Below, piece after piece: positions 36,993 to 46,843 of a DNA stretch of 64,000 bases (position 1 is its first letter; every line of letters begins with the position of its first letter). The translations under genes and the position numbers were made by a program. Source of the stretch: Phycisphaerales bacterium (GTDB taxonomy: Bacteria; Planctomycetota; Phycisphaerae; Phycisphaerales; UBA1924); contig JADJMV010000025.1 in the NCBI GenBank assembly GCA_016709445.1, positions 69,820 to 133,819 on the forward strand, read 5' to 3'. A model generated the notes under the pieces. That model made no database searches. It saw only the letters and a list, made by a program, of their open reading frames with translations, and was not told the DNA's origin.

Positions 36993-37175
36993 ATGGCGAA
37001 GAAAAAGGCACAGGCCCGTGAGTATGTCTGGCTCCAGTGCACCGAGTGCGGTGACCTGAACTACCGGACCGAGATCAACGTCAAGGGCGGTATCGCGGAG
37101 AAGATCAAGGGCGGGCTCAAGAAGTACTGCCCCCGCCTGCGGCGGCACACGATGCACAAGATCAAGCGGAAGTAG
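36993..37175 (+). CDS. rpmG: 50S ribosomal protein L33
   Basis: A 60-residue basic protein starting MAKKKAQAREYVWLQCTECG at 36993. One cysteine pair (CTEC) is present, but the second is incomplete (KYCPRLRRHT), so this L33 probably does not bind zinc in the usual way. The position between tuf and tRNA-Trp-secE matches the order in Thermus and other bacteria. Confidence 0.95.
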   Translation: MAKKKAQAREYVWLQCTECGDLNYRTEINVKGGIAEKIKGGLKKYCPRLRRHTMHKIKRK

Positions 37176-37272
37176 GGATGGGGCCAAACGGCGGGAACGC
37201 CGGATGGCCAAACGTATGGATCGACGCCGGGGATCCCTTTGGCCTCTGGGCCGACTGGACCCTTGGGTTTGA

Positions 37273-37346
37273 AACGCCGGTAGCTCAACTAGGTAGAGCA
37301 GCGGATTCCAAATCCGCAGGTTAGGGGTTCGATTCCCTTCCGGCGT
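37273..37346 (+). tRNA. tRNA-Trp (CCA anticodon)
   Basis: Cloverleaf with acceptor ACGCCGG / CCGGCGT, anticodon stem GCGGA / TCCGC around TTCCAAA (anticodon CCA), and T loop TTCGATT. The 3' CCA is not encoded. It lies directly before secE. Confidence 0.94.
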
Positions 37347-37422
37347 GTTTCGGCGGCCGACGGCCGCGGGTGAGATCGAGTGCGGGCCGGGGCACCGACC
37401 CGAGACAAGATTCGAGGATCGC

Positions 37423-38103
37423 ATGGCGCTTGGTATCTACAAGGCGGGGCAGGGATACTGGGTCCGCGTGCTGACAGCGGTGGGCGCGGGCCTGCTGGCG
37501 CTGGCGACGGCGGCGTGGATGTGGGGTGAGACCGGGGCGCTCAACCTGCCGAATTCCGCGTGGGACGTGAGCCTGACGAACGCGAGCGGGGCGCTGACGC
37601 CCGGCCAGACTGCGAAGATCTTCCAGCGGTCCGAGGACGAGAAGGCCGAGGAGATCGAGCTCGGCACGATGGAGGTCGGGACGTACGCCGCGAGCCAGTT
37701 CGGGGCGCAGACCAGGCTGGTGAAGCCGGCGCTGGGTGACGGCAAGGTGCCGAGCGACATGGACCTCGTGCGGGCCGACAACTTTACGGCCGATGTCGGT
37801 CAGGCGGCCGTGCGTCCGATCCCGATCGTCGACCCGCTCTACGTCCAGGGCGCCCTGGCGGGCGTCGTGATGCTCGGGGGCGCGCTCGTGATTTTCTGGC
37901 TCGTGGGGACGAAGCCGTCGACCTGCGAGTTCCTGATCCAGACCGACGGCGAGATGAAGAAGGTCAACTGGTCCACGAGGCGCGAGGTCTTGGGATCGAC
38001 GTGGGTCGTCATCGGCGCGTCGGTCATGATCGCGGCCATTCTGTACGTGGTGGACCTGGCGTTCCAGTGGTTCTTCGTCTCGATCGACGTCCTCCAGCGC
38101 TAA
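37423..38103 (+). CDS. secE: SecE preprotein translocase subunit, extended form
   Basis: The C-terminal part (about 169-217) is the SecE domain: FLIQTDGEMKKVNWSTRREV followed by one transmembrane helix. At 226 residues the protein is much longer than the 60-130 residues usual for SecE. It adds an N-terminal helix (13-33), a polar domain of about 100 residues and another helix (140-162). The position between tRNA-Trp and nusG confirms the identity. It anchors SecY/SecG in the inner membrane; the extra domain may be lineage-specific. The start at 37423 is preferred because the upstream extension overlaps the tRNA. Confidence 0.92.
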   Translation: MALGIYKAGQGYWVRVLTAVGAGLLALATAAWMWGETGALNLPNSAWDVSLTNASGALTPGQTAKIFQRSEDEKAEEIELGTMEVGTYAASQFGAQTRLVKPALGDGKVPSDMDLVRADNFTADVGQAAVRPIPIVDPLYVQGALAGVVMLGGALVIFWLVGTKPSTCEFLIQTDGEMKKVNWSTRREVLGSTWVVIGASVMIAAILYVVDLAFQWFFVSIDVLQR

Positions 38104-38167
38104 CGGCCCGGGGACGACCGCTCGACCACTTTCACCCGGGCTGCGGCGCCCGGCGGAGACTCCACAC

Positions 38168-38821
38168 ATGGCTGACGCGAACAACACCACCGCCGGGAAC
38201 CCGCTGGACGGGAAGCCCAACGAGAAGGCGGATCTGATCTCGCAGGACGAGCCCATCCGCCGCGATGGGATGAACTGGTTCGTCCTCCGCGTGGCCTCGA
38301 ACAAGGAGTCGAGTGTCCGCGAGACGCTCCTCCGCAAGGTGCAGATCGAGCACATGGAGCACCTCGTCGGGCGCATCCTGGTGCCGACGGAAAAGACGAA
38401 GACCATCAAGGCCGGCAAGCAGCGCATCACGGAGACCAAGCTCTACCCGGGCTACGTCTTCGTCGAGATGCGGCTGGAGGACGACGGCCGCATCCCGCAG
38501 GACGTCTTCTTCCTGATCAAGGAAACCACCGGCGTGGGTGATTTCGTCGGAACGGCGGGTCGTCCGACCCCGATGAAGGACCACGAGATCGAGAAGATGC
38601 TCCGCGACAGCCGCAAGCCCGAGGAGGAGCCCGTCGTCAAGCTCTCCTTCGAGAAGGGCGAGCACGTCAAGATCATGGAGGGCCCGTTCGAGGGCTACGA
38701 GGGCACCGTCGACGATCTCAACCCCGAGAAGGGCGAGATCACCGTCCTCGTCACGATCTTCGGTCGCCAGGCGCCCATCAATCTTGAAGAGTGGCAGGTC
38801 GCCAAGGCCGATCAGGCCTAG
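38168..38821 (+). CDS. nusG: Transcription termination/antitermination factor NusG
   Basis: A 217-residue protein with an N-terminal NGN domain (NWFVLRVASNKESSVRETL) and a C-terminal KOW motif (KGEHVKIMEGPFEGYEGTVD). It couples RNA polymerase to Rho and ribosomes. The start follows GGCGGAGA. It is downstream of secE as expected, but the usual rplK-rplA-rplJ-rplL genes do not follow. Confidence 0.97.
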   Translation: MADANNTTAGNPLDGKPNEKADLISQDEPIRRDGMNWFVLRVASNKESSVRETLLRKVQIEHMEHLVGRILVPTEKTKTIKAGKQRITETKLYPGYVFVEMRLEDDGRIPQDVFFLIKETTGVGDFVGTAGRPTPMKDHEIEKMLRDSRKPEEEPVVKLSFEKGEHVKIMEGPFEGYEGTVDDLNPEKGEITVLVTIFGRQAPINLEEWQVAKADQA

Positions 38822-38905
38822 AGCGAGGGAACCCACCGGGTCGGTCACGCATAGGCTTTGCGTCCGCGGGCGATTTCGCGCCCGCGGCCGGGAAGTGAGG
38901 GACCG

Positions 38906-41900
38906 ATGGCGGGCGAGACAGCAAACCCGGCTCTCCGTACGGCTCGAAAGGGCCGTCTGTGGCGTCGGCTCCGGTGGGTGCTGCTGGCGGCCGTCGCGGG
39001 CGTCATCCTCCTCGTCGCGCTGGGCCCGACGATCGCCGCCCCGATCGCTCGGCCGATCGTCGAGCGCGCGGTCAACGATCAGATCAAGGGCCACGCGAAG
39101 ATCACCACGCTCGGGCTCTCGTGGTTTGGTGCACAGCGGGCCTCGCTGACGCTCGATGATCCCGAGGGGGCCCGCGTCGCCGATGTGGCCGTCCGTGCCG
39201 ACCGCGGCCTGGTGGGGCTGGCGCTCGGCTCCCGCAAGCTCGGCATGGTCTATATCAGCGGCCGGGCCTCGATCGTCCGCGATGCCGAAGGGCAGACCAA
39301 CCTGCAGCGCGCTATCGAGGGCCGCTTCCCCAAGGCCGCGCCGGCGCCTTCGGGCGGGCCGGGCGAGCCGGTGCAGCTGCCGGGCTCGCTCTCCGCGTCG
39401 GTGGTGCTCGACGGTCTCGAGGTGACCTACACCGACGCGTCCATCGCGTCGCAGACCGGCGGGGAACTGGGCGCGGTGCGCCTCGGCTCGCTCCGGGGTT
39501 CGCTCGATTTCGCCGTGGGCTCTCCGGCGAGCCTGACGATCAAGGGTCCCATCGCGACCGGCCCCGACGCCGCGTCGCTCAAGGACTCGGGCTCGCTCGA
39601 TCTCGCCGTCAAGCTGACCGACCTGACAGACTCCTCGGGCCGTCTGACGGTGGACGCCGCGTCGGCCGATGTCTCGCTGCGGCTGCTCGCGCCGGCGCTC
39701 GAGGCCGTGCTCCGCGCGGTGTACGCCGACCACACCGTTTCGACGGCCGGGGAGACGCGGGTGACGGTGCGGACCGCCGAACTGGCTGCGCTCCTCCCGC
39801 AGATCCGCGATGCCCTGGCGGCGCAGCCCGGCGTCTCCGTCAGCGCGCTCCCGGATTGCACCGTGTCCGTCGAGTCGATGACGCTCCCGCTGGGCTCCGA
39901 CCTGCGCTCGGCCTCGGTGGCGGTCCGCGTTCTGACGAGCGAGATCGCCGGGCAAGTGGAACTCCCCGTCGGGGGCCAGCCGGAGCGCTCCCCATTCCGC
40001 ATCGAGCCTCTCGATCTCCGACTGGACGCCCCCTCCCTCGGCGGCGAGGTGACCCTCAAGGGCGGGACTCATGCGACAATCGGCGGCGAATCGGCGGGTG
40101 ATCTCTCCGTCGATCTGGCCGTCTCGTCGCTGCTCGATGCGAGCGGCGCCGTCCGCAAGGGCATGCCGGGCGCCATCGCCGGCGGCCTGCGCGTCAAGAA
40201 CTTCTCCACCCTGATCCTCCAGCCCTTGCTCTCGGCGATTAACACGACACTCGGCGAGGGCCAGCGGCTGAACCTCCCGAGCGATGTCGGTCCGACCATC
40301 GATCTTGCGCTCAACGCCACAACCAGAAAGGATGCGGCCGGCGCCTACGACGTGAGCCTCTCGCTCGGCGCCGATCGCGCAATGGTCACGGGCGAGGTCG
40401 CGGTTGAGGGCCAGCGGATCAGCTCGCGCGAGGGTGGGGTGCGGGCGAGCTTCAAGTCGCTGGCGCCGATTCTCGATCGCTTCCTGGCGTCCAAGGGAGT
40501 GCGTGTGGACACCGGCGCCGACCTTGTGGTAGAGGCGCAGGATTTCGCCGTCGATTTGGCGAAGCTCTCCGGGACCCCGGATCTGCGAGGGATGCGGGGC
40601 ACATTCGGAATGACGGTCGGTGAGACCGCCGGCCAGATGCAGGTGCGGGGCCAGGACCAGCCCGTCGCCTTCGCGCTCGACCGACTCGCGTTCAAGGTCG
40701 AGGCGGCGGACATCGCCGGTGGCGTCCATCTCACGAGCGACGCGTCGGCGCGGGTCGACGGCCAGCCGCTGGCCTCGTTCCGGGCCGATATGACCTTCGC
40801 GGATCTCCTCTCCCCGGTCGGCGCTCCGGCCGGCCAATTGCCGACGGTCCGCGGCGAGGCACGGATAGAGGGCGTCCGCATGGCGACGCTGGACCGGCTG
40901 GTGGCGCCGGTTATCGCGCCGCTCGGTCTTACGCTCGCGAAGGAGGTGGGTGACCGTGCCGACCTCGTGATCCTCGCGGCCTCGAACCCGGGGGCGGGCG
41001 AGCGCTCCACCAACGTCGATCTCACCTTGCATGCGTCAACCATCGACATCGTCGCGCCCCTGACGCTGGCCCCGGACCGGGTGCGGAGCCGGGAGACGGT
41101 GATGCTGATCGATCGCGGGGCCGGCGCGACGGTGGGCCGCTTCCTCGCCGGCCGCGGGCCCGCGGAATTCCAGACCATCGGCACCGTCCGCCTTGCGTTG
41201 GCCGACATCGACGTGCCCATCGATCCAGGGTTCAAGATCCGACCGGACCGCGTGCGTGCGGCCGTGACCGCGACGTTCAACGACTTCGTGATGAGCCTTG
41301 ACCTGAGCGAGCCCGGGGACAAGACCCGGCTCCCGGCCCAGCGGATCGTGATCGACAGGCTCGTCGCGTCGGCGTCGGCCGCGCCGGGCGCCGCACCGAC
41401 GATTTCGGTCGAAGGTCAGTTCCTGCACGACGATCAGCCCTTTGCGCTGGCGCTCACCTCGACGCTCGGGGGTCTTTTCCTGGCCCAGCCCAAGGACCCC
41501 GCCGATCCGTTCTCCGTGCTCTCGCCCTCCACCGTGAGGCCGGAGGCGAGCCTGAAGCTCACCGGGGTCCCCGCGTCGCTCGCCCGCATCGTGCCGCCGT
41601 CCATGGCGATGGTGGGCGACAAGCCGCTCGATGTGGCCCTCGTGTGGCGCGACATCCTGGGCAAGACCTTTGACCTGACCGCGACGACCTCGCCGAGTCC
41701 GAACCTCGCGACCGACACGCGATTCGGCGTCGAGCTCCGCGGGACCGGCATCAACACCACGATCCACGGCCGGCTCGACCCCACCCACGTTCGTCTCTTC
41801 AAGGCCGAGGGGTGGGTTGGGGTGACGCCGCGGCTCGCGTCGCACCTCGCGACGCTCTTCGCCCCCGATGCCCCGGTGTTGCCGGCGCTTTCGACGCCGG

Positions 41901-43882
41901 CCCGCCTCGGCTTTGCGCTGCAGGACGAGTTCGAGGTCCCGCTCCTGGCCGGTTTCCGGCCCGACCCGGCTTCGATTGTCACCGCGCTCGCTGCTCGCGC
42001 GACGGTGGACCTCCCGCTCGCGGCGACCACGCTCCCCGCTGCCGAGGGCGCCGAGGCGATGGTCATCCCGCCGCTCACGGTCAGCGGCCTGACGATCGAC
42101 GCCGCGGTGCCGGGGAGCGCGCTCGGGGCTTCCGGGGGGAACGCGACGGCAAAGCTCGCGGGCAAGCTGCTGGCGGCGGACGGCTCCGGTCTCGCCGATC
42201 TCGCGGGCTCTGCTTCCGCGTCGCTCAAGGCGGGCAAGCCCGCCGGGGCCATGCCCGTGAGTCTGGCTCTGACCAACATCTCGGCGGCCTGGATCGACAC
42301 CCTGCTGAAGAAACCGTCCCTCGTCGCGGGCTCCGTGGGCGACCGGTTCAGCGTTTCGCTCGATGCCGATCCCGACCGGTACCTGCGACGCGACCCCTCG
42401 GCGCCGGTGGTCTCGGTCAATATCCAGGGGCCGCGGTTCAAGACCGATACCCCGATCGCTGTCGCCGTGAATAAGGAGGCGGCGTTCATCAAAGACGCCT
42501 TCACCGCGACGTGGACCATGGGGCCGCGCTGGGCCAACACCTACATGCTCGGAGCCACATCCGGCAGCGAGTCGGATGGGACGAAGCCCTCGCTCGCGTT
42601 CACGGAGCAGACCCCTGTGCAGCTCAGGGTCAGCCGCTTGGCGATCGCCATGGCCGAGGGCGCCGGGCCGCTCAAGCCCGGGGTCTTCCTGGTGGACGCC
42701 GTGGCGAGGGTGCCCGATTTGGCGGCGAAGCTCAGCGACGGGCGGCCGCTGCGGTTCGGCGATCTGGAGTTCAGGGTGGGCCGCGGGCCGACGCCCGACC
42801 AGCTCGGCTTCGCGTTGCTCCTCCCGCGCATGAAGATCGCGGACCAGCCGGAGTCCAAACCCTCGAAGAGCCAGATTACAGGCCGTCTGGCGTCGTTTAC
42901 CGACGAGGCGGGCCATCCCGCTTTCGCCGGGGCCCGGCTCGACCTCGCCGGCGGGCTCGCGCCGCTCCCGACCGACGTGATCGACGGCCTGGCGCGACAG
43001 AATGGACTCCTGACCGCGGCTCTCGGTCCGACGGTCGATTTCAGCATCGACGCGAAGGGCTTCTCCAAGCAGGGGGGGACGCTGCGCGCGACGGCCGTGA
43101 CGCCGCTGGCGAAGGCCGACATCTCGGGGCGCGTCGACCAAGGGCTCTTCATCCTCGATCCCAAGCTCAGCTCGGTCGAGATCAGCCAGATCACACAGGA
43201 ATTCACGAAGCGCGTCGTCCAGAAGGCCGTGCCCGTCCTGAGTTCTCTCGAGAAGACCGCCGCCGACGAGCCGGCCCGGGTCATCTTCGAGACGCCGATC
43301 GCCGTGCCGCTCGACGGCAACATGGACCGGCTCAACGGTGTGCTCACCTTCGACATCGGGACGGCCCGGTTCGCGACGGGTGATATCTTCCAGAAGGTCC
43401 TCGCTTTCGCCCAGCAGAAGACGGCCGGCGAGGTCGGTCGGCGCCTGCCGCCGCTGAAGGTCACGATGGCGAACGGCCTGGTCAGCTACGACACCTTCGC
43501 GCTCCCCTTCGGCGAGTTCAGGCTCGAGACCCAGGGCTACATCAACCTGAGTTCCAAGGCCCGCCAGATCCGGGAAGGTGCGGCGAACGATCCGAAGAAC
43601 CAGCTCCCCTCCGGTGAGCTCGAGGTCATGACCTTTATCCCGGCGGGCGCCTTCGCCGCCGAGGCGGTGCCGGCGCTCTCCAGCCTGCCGCTGCCGATCA
43701 TCGGCCAGATGGCGCGTCTGCCGATCCGCACGCACGGGCTGATCGCCAGCCCCAAGAACGATGTCGCGACGGATCTGGTGGGCAAGGAGGCGCTCAACGA
43801 GTTGATCGCCCCCGGTAAGCTGCTCGACGACGGGGCCAAGGGCATCCTCGACAGGCTGCTCGGAGGGGGGAAGGACAAGTAG
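38906..43882 (+). CDS. Large AsmA-like membrane-anchored protein
   Basis: A 1658-residue protein with a short basic lead, one N-terminal transmembrane helix (WVLLAAVAGVILLVALGP, about 26-43), then AsmA/TamB-type sequence throughout: long alternating beta strands with recurring motifs such as GxVxLxGxA and TLDDPEGARVADV. The C-terminus (SYDTFALPFGEFRLETQGYI, then FIPAGAFAAEAVPAL) matches AsmA C-terminal regions. Such proteins span the periplasm and are thought to move lipid or assist envelope biogenesis. It follows nusG by 84 bases and may be co-transcribed. The exact subfamily is uncertain. Confidence 0.75.
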   Translation: MAGETANPALRTARKGRLWRRLRWVLLAAVAGVILLVALGPTIAAPIARPIVERAVNDQIKGHAKITTLGLSWFGAQRASLTLDDPEGARVADVAVRADRGLVGLALGSRKLGMVYISGRASIVRDAEGQTNLQRAIEGRFPKAAPAPSGGPGEPVQLPGSLSASVVLDGLEVTYTDASIASQTGGELGAVRLGSLRGSLDFAVGSPASLTIKGPIATGPDAASLKDSGSLDLAVKLTDLTDSSGRLTVDAASADVSLRLLAPALEAVLRAVYADHTVSTAGETRVTVRTAELAALLPQIRDALAAQPGVSVSALPDCTVSVESMTLPLGSDLRSASVAVRVLTSEIAGQVELPVGGQPERSPFRIEPLDLRLDAPSLGGEVTLKGGTHATIGGESAGDLSVDLAVSSLLDASGAVRKGMPGAIAGGLRVKNFSTLILQPLLSAINTTLGEGQRLNLPSDVGPTIDLALNATTRKDAAGAYDVSLSLGADRAMVTGEVAVEGQRISSREGGVRASFKSLAPILDRFLASKGVRVDTGADLVVEAQDFAVDLAKLSGTPDLRGMRGTFGMTVGETAGQMQVRGQDQPVAFALDRLAFKVEAADIAGGVHLTSDASARVDGQPLASFRADMTFADLLSPVGAPAGQLPTVRGEARIEGVRMATLDRLVAPVIAPLGLTLAKEVGDRADLVILAASNPGAGERSTNVDLTLHASTIDIVAPLTLAPDRVRSRETVMLIDRGAGATVGRFLAGRGPAEFQTIGTVRLALADIDVPIDPGFKIRPDRVRAAVTATFNDFVMSLDLSEPGDKTRLPAQRIVIDRLVASASAAPGAAPTISVEGQFLHDDQPFALALTSTLGGLFLAQPKDPADPFSVLSPSTVRPEASLKLTGVPASLARIVPPSMAMVGDKPLDVALVWRDILGKTFDLTATTSPSPNLATDTRFGVELRGTGINTTIHGRLDPTHVRLFKAEGWVGVTPRLASHLATLFAPDAPVLPALSTPARLGFALQDEFEVPLLAGFRPDPASIVTALAARATVDLPLAATTLPAAEGAEAMVIPPLTVSGLTIDAAVPGSALGASGGNATAKLAGKLLAADGSGLADLAGSASASLKAGKPAGAMPVSLALTNISAAWIDTLLKKPSLVAGSVGDRFSVSLDADPDRYLRRDPSAPVVSVNIQGPRFKTDTPIAVAVNKEAAFIKDAFTATWTMGPRWANTYMLGATSGSESDGTKPSLAFTEQTPVQLRVSRLAIAMAEGAGPLKPGVFLVDAVARVPDLAAKLSDGRPLRFGDLEFRVGRGPTPDQLGFALLLPRMKIADQPESKPSKSQITGRLASFTDEAGHPAFAGARLDLAGGLAPLPTDVIDGLARQNGLLTAALGPTVDFSIDAKGFSKQGGTLRATAVTPLAKADISGRVDQGLFILDPKLSSVEISQITQEFTKRVVQKAVPVLSSLEKTAADEPARVIFETPIAVPLDGNMDRLNGVLTFDIGTARFATGDIFQKVLAFAQQKTAGEVGRRLPPLKVTMANGLVSYDTFALPFGEFRLETQGYINLSSKARQIREGAANDPKNQLPSGELEVMTFIPAGAFAAEAVPALSSLPLPIIGQMARLPIRTHGLIASPKNDVATDLVGKEALNELIAPGKLLDDGAKGILDRLLGGGKDK

Positions 43883-43902
43883 CCTGCGCCGGCCCCCTCG
43901 CC

Positions 43903-44889
43903 CTACGCCCGGGCCAGCACGTGCCAGAGCAGCGCGTTCTGGACCCACATGCGGTTCTCCGCCTGGTCGAAGACGATGGAGCGCGGCGAATCGATCACAT
44001 CGTCGGTGACTTCCTCGCCACGATGGGCGGGCAGGCAGTGCATGAACAGGGGCCACTGGCCAGTGGGCGCCAGCTTCTGCATCAGTTCCTCGTTGACCTG
44101 GTACTGCTCGAAGACCCCGTCCCGGATGGCCTTCTGGTGGTCCTGCCCCATGCTCACCCAGCAGTCGGTGTAGAGCGCGTGGTGGCCCGCGGCGGCGTCG
44201 GGCGAATGGCTGAGCGTGATCCTCGCACCGGTGGTCTTCGCGTCGGAGAGGGCGTCGCGCACCACGGAGAACTGCGGCTCGAAGCCCTTGGGCGTGATGG
44301 CGGTGAAGTCGACGCCGAGCTTGGCGCAGAGCAGCATGAGCGAGTGGCACACGTTGTTGCCGTCGCCCATATAGGCCAGGCGCGCGCCCTCGAACGAGCC
44401 CAGGTGCTCGCGGAGCGTGAAGAGATCGGCCAGGGCCTGGCAGGGATGCTCGAGATCGCAGAGCGCGTTGATCACGGGCACCGACGCGTGCTCGGCCATC
44501 TCGGCGAGCACACGGTGCTCGTAGACACGGGCAACGATGCAGTCGACCCATCGCTCCAGGTTCTTGGCGTAATCCTTCGGGCTCTCCCGCTCGCCGATCC
44601 GCTGCTTGGAGTGGTCGTAGTACATCACGTACGCGCCGAGCTTCTGCGGGCCGACCTCGAACGTGACGCGCGTCCGCAGCGAGGGCTTCTCGAACAGGCC
44701 GATGATCGATCGTCCGGCGAGGGAGCCGGCGAACGGGGTGAGATCCTGCTTCATCGCGCCGGCGGTTGCGAAGATTGCCCCGACTTCGGGCACGCTCAGT
44801 TGGCTGATCGAGAGCAGGTCCCTCCCCGAGAGCATCGGGCGAGGTGCGGGCGCGGACTTGTTCTCGACGATGGCGGCGGAATGGGGCAT
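43903..44889 (-). CDS. argF: Ornithine carbamoyltransferase
   Basis: A 328-residue cytosolic enzyme making citrulline from ornithine and carbamoyl phosphate. It shows the carbamoyl-phosphate motif EKPSLRTRVTFEVG (Leu in place of the common Thr), the EHPCQALADL motif and the ornithine-loop HCLPAHRGEEV. The start at 44889 gives MPHSAAIVEN. It is the last gene of the argRCBF set, 89 bases after argB. The N-acetyl- or N-succinyl-ornithine variants are less likely given the HCLPAHRG motif. Confidence 0.93.
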   Translation of the reverse strand: MPHSAAIVENKSAPAPRPMLSGRDLLSISQLSVPEVGAIFATAGAMKQDLTPFAGSLAGRSIIGLFEKPSLRTRVTFEVGPQKLGAYVMYYDHSKQRIGERESPKDYAKNLERWVDCIVARVYEHRVLAEMAEHASVPVINALCDLEHPCQALADLFTLREHLGSFEGARLAYMGDGNNVCHSLMLLCAKLGVDFTAITPKGFEPQFSVVRDALSDAKTTGARITLSHSPDAAAGHHALYTDCWVSMGQDHQKAIRDGVFEQYQVNEELMQKLAPTGQWPLFMHCLPAHRGEEVTDDVIDSPRSIVFDQAENRMWVQNALLWHVLARA

Positions 44890-44978
44890 GGTGCGGAGTT
44901 CCTCGTGAAGCGGTGGGTGAGTCGTGCAGAAACAGGAAGGCCCGGCCCGGAGGGCGCGGGGAGGTTCACGGAGCCGGA

Positions 44979-45809
44979 CTATGTGCCCGAGCCCACCGGC
45001 CTTCGTCGTCGGGAGACGACGCGCGTCCCCGCACGGCCCCCGCTCGCCAGCGGCGCGAGACGCTCGGGTGCGTCCCAGGAGGCGATGATCGTGGGGACGC
45101 CCGAGGCCTCGGCGGCGCCGGCGGCTGCGCGGGCCTTGGGGATCATGCCGCCCGAGATCACGCCGCTGGCGATGAGCGACTCGATCCCGTCGGTGTCGAT
45201 CTCCTCGATGAGCCGCTTGTCGCCATCGAGGATGCCGGGGACGTCGGTGAGGAGCACGAGCGCTCCCGCGCAAAGGATCTGCGCGACGCCAAGGGCTGCG
45301 TCGTCGGCGTTGACGTTGAGGGGTCGGCCCATGTGGTCGAGGCCGATGCTCGAGAGCACCGGGGTCACGCCCGCCCCGAGGAGCGTGCGCCACAGCGCGC
45401 CGTCGGCGCCGCCGCGGGGCGCCACGCGACCGACCCGGCCCAGGTCGATCCCGTCGGGCGCGTGCTTCTCGCAGCGGCAGGCCCCGCCATCGGAGAGTCC
45501 GAGACCGGCGCTGGGCGCCCCGCGGGCCTCGAGCAGTCCGACGAGTTGCGTGTTGACCACGCCTCGCAGCACCGCAACCACTTCGGCGATCTCGGACTCG
45601 GGGGTGACACGCAGTCCGGCCCGGCGTTCGCTCGTCAGGCCGAGCCGCGCCAGGTGGGCGTCGACGGCGCCGCCCCCGCCATGGACGAGGACGAGGCCCC
45701 CCGGGGCGCTCTTGGCGAGTGTTGCCAGGGCGTCCCACAGCGCGGGGCGAGACGAGGCCTCGTCGAGCGCGCGGCCGCCGAGCTTGACGACGATGGGCGC
45801 GTCGCTCAT
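44979..45809 (-). CDS. argB: Acetylglutamate kinase
   Basis: Phosphorylates N-acetylglutamate in arginine synthesis; 276 residues. Lys in VVKLGGRAL and the glycine loop VLVHGGGGAVD are the nucleotide-binding elements, and SGGMIPKARAA near the C-terminus is the family signature. The start at 45809 overlaps the argC stop by four bases (ATGA). Confidence 0.93.
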   Translation of the reverse strand: MSDAPIVVKLGGRALDEASSRPALWDALATLAKSAPGGLVLVHGGGGAVDAHLARLGLTSERRAGLRVTPESEIAEVVAVLRGVVNTQLVGLLEARGAPSAGLGLSDGGACRCEKHAPDGIDLGRVGRVAPRGGADGALWRTLLGAGVTPVLSSIGLDHMGRPLNVNADDAALGVAQILCAGALVLLTDVPGILDGDKRLIEEIDTDGIESLIASGVISGGMIPKARAAAGAAEASGVPTIIASWDAPERLAPLASGGRAGTRVVSRRRRPVGSGT

Positions 45810-46843
45810 GCCCGCACCTCGCTCGCGGGCGCAAGACCCGTCTGTTCGGGCAGCCCGAAGCGGACGTTCATGCATTGGACGGCCTGGCCGCTGGCGCCCT
45901 TGATCAGGTTGTCGATCGCGCTGACGACGATCAGGTGACCGCCCCGCTCGGCGAGGGCGATATCGCAGTAGTTCGTTCCCCGCACGCCGTTGACGCTGGG
46001 CCAGGAACCGGCGGGGAGCAGGCGGACGAACGGGGCGTCGGCGTAGGTCGAGGTGAGTACCTCGCGCGTCCGCGTTTCAGTCCAGCCCGGGGCCAGCTCG
46101 AGGTGCAGCGTGCTGACGATCCCGCGGTCGTACGGGCCGAGGTGGGGCGTGAAGATGACCTCCGTGCCCGCGTGGGCGGTGATCTCGGGGCCGTGTCGGT
46201 GATTCCACACGCCGTAGGGTTGCACGCTGACCTCGCAGAAGACGTTCCGCTCGTTCGGCGTCCGCCCCGCGCCCGAAACGCCGCTGATGCAGTCGGCGAC
46301 GACGCGTGTTCCGGCGGAGATCGCCCCGGCCCCGGCGAGCGGAGCGACCGGCAGGATCACGCTCGTCGGGTAGCACCCCGGCACCGCGACGAGCCCCGCC
46401 GTGCGGAGATCGGCGCGGTGCAATTCCACCAGCCCGTACACCGCCGAGCGCAGCAGCGCCGGGCGGGGATGGGTGAACTTGTAGTAGCTTTCGTAGGCCG
46501 CGGGATCGGGGAGCCGGAACGCGGCAGACAGGTCGAAAGTGGTGGGGGGCCCGCCGGGGGCGGCGTCGATGAGGTCGCAGGCGAGTGCGGCGCTGGCCTC
46601 GTGGGGTGTGCACAGGAAGACCGCATCGGGCGACCCCCCGAGGATCGTCCCCGCCTCGGCGGCCTGGATGGGCAGGTCGCACTCGCCGCGGAAGCGCGGG
46701 TGCAGCTCGCTGAAGGTGCGTGCCGCGCCCTCCCTTGCCGAGCCGTACATGCCGACGATCTCGGTCTCCGGGTGGCGCAGGAGGATGGCCGCGAGCTCTG
46801 CGCCCGTGTAGCCGCTCGCTCCGACCACGGCGCAGCGGATCAT
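45806..46843 (-). CDS. argC: N-acetyl-gamma-glutamyl-phosphate reductase
   Basis: A 345-residue NADPH-dependent reductase: GASGYTGAELAAILLRHPE at the N-terminus, catalytic Cys in VAVPGCYPTSVILP, and HLGPYDRGI with the second signature later on. It starts at 46843, overlapping the argR stop (ATGA). Confidence 0.95.
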   Translation of the reverse strand: MIRCAVVGASGYTGAELAAILLRHPETEIVGMYGSAREGAARTFSELHPRFRGECDLPIQAAEAGTILGGSPDAVFLCTPHEASAALACDLIDAAPGGPPTTFDLSAAFRLPDPAAYESYYKFTHPRPALLRSAVYGLVELHRADLRTAGLVAVPGCYPTSVILPVAPLAGAGAISAGTRVVADCISGVSGAGRTPNERNVFCEVSVQPYGVWNHRHGPEITAHAGTEVIFTPHLGPYDRGIVSTLHLELAPGWTETRTREVLTSTYADAPFVRLLPAGSWPSVNGVRGTNYCDIALAERGGHLIVVSAIDNLIKGASGQAVQCMNVRFGLPEQTGLAPASEVRA

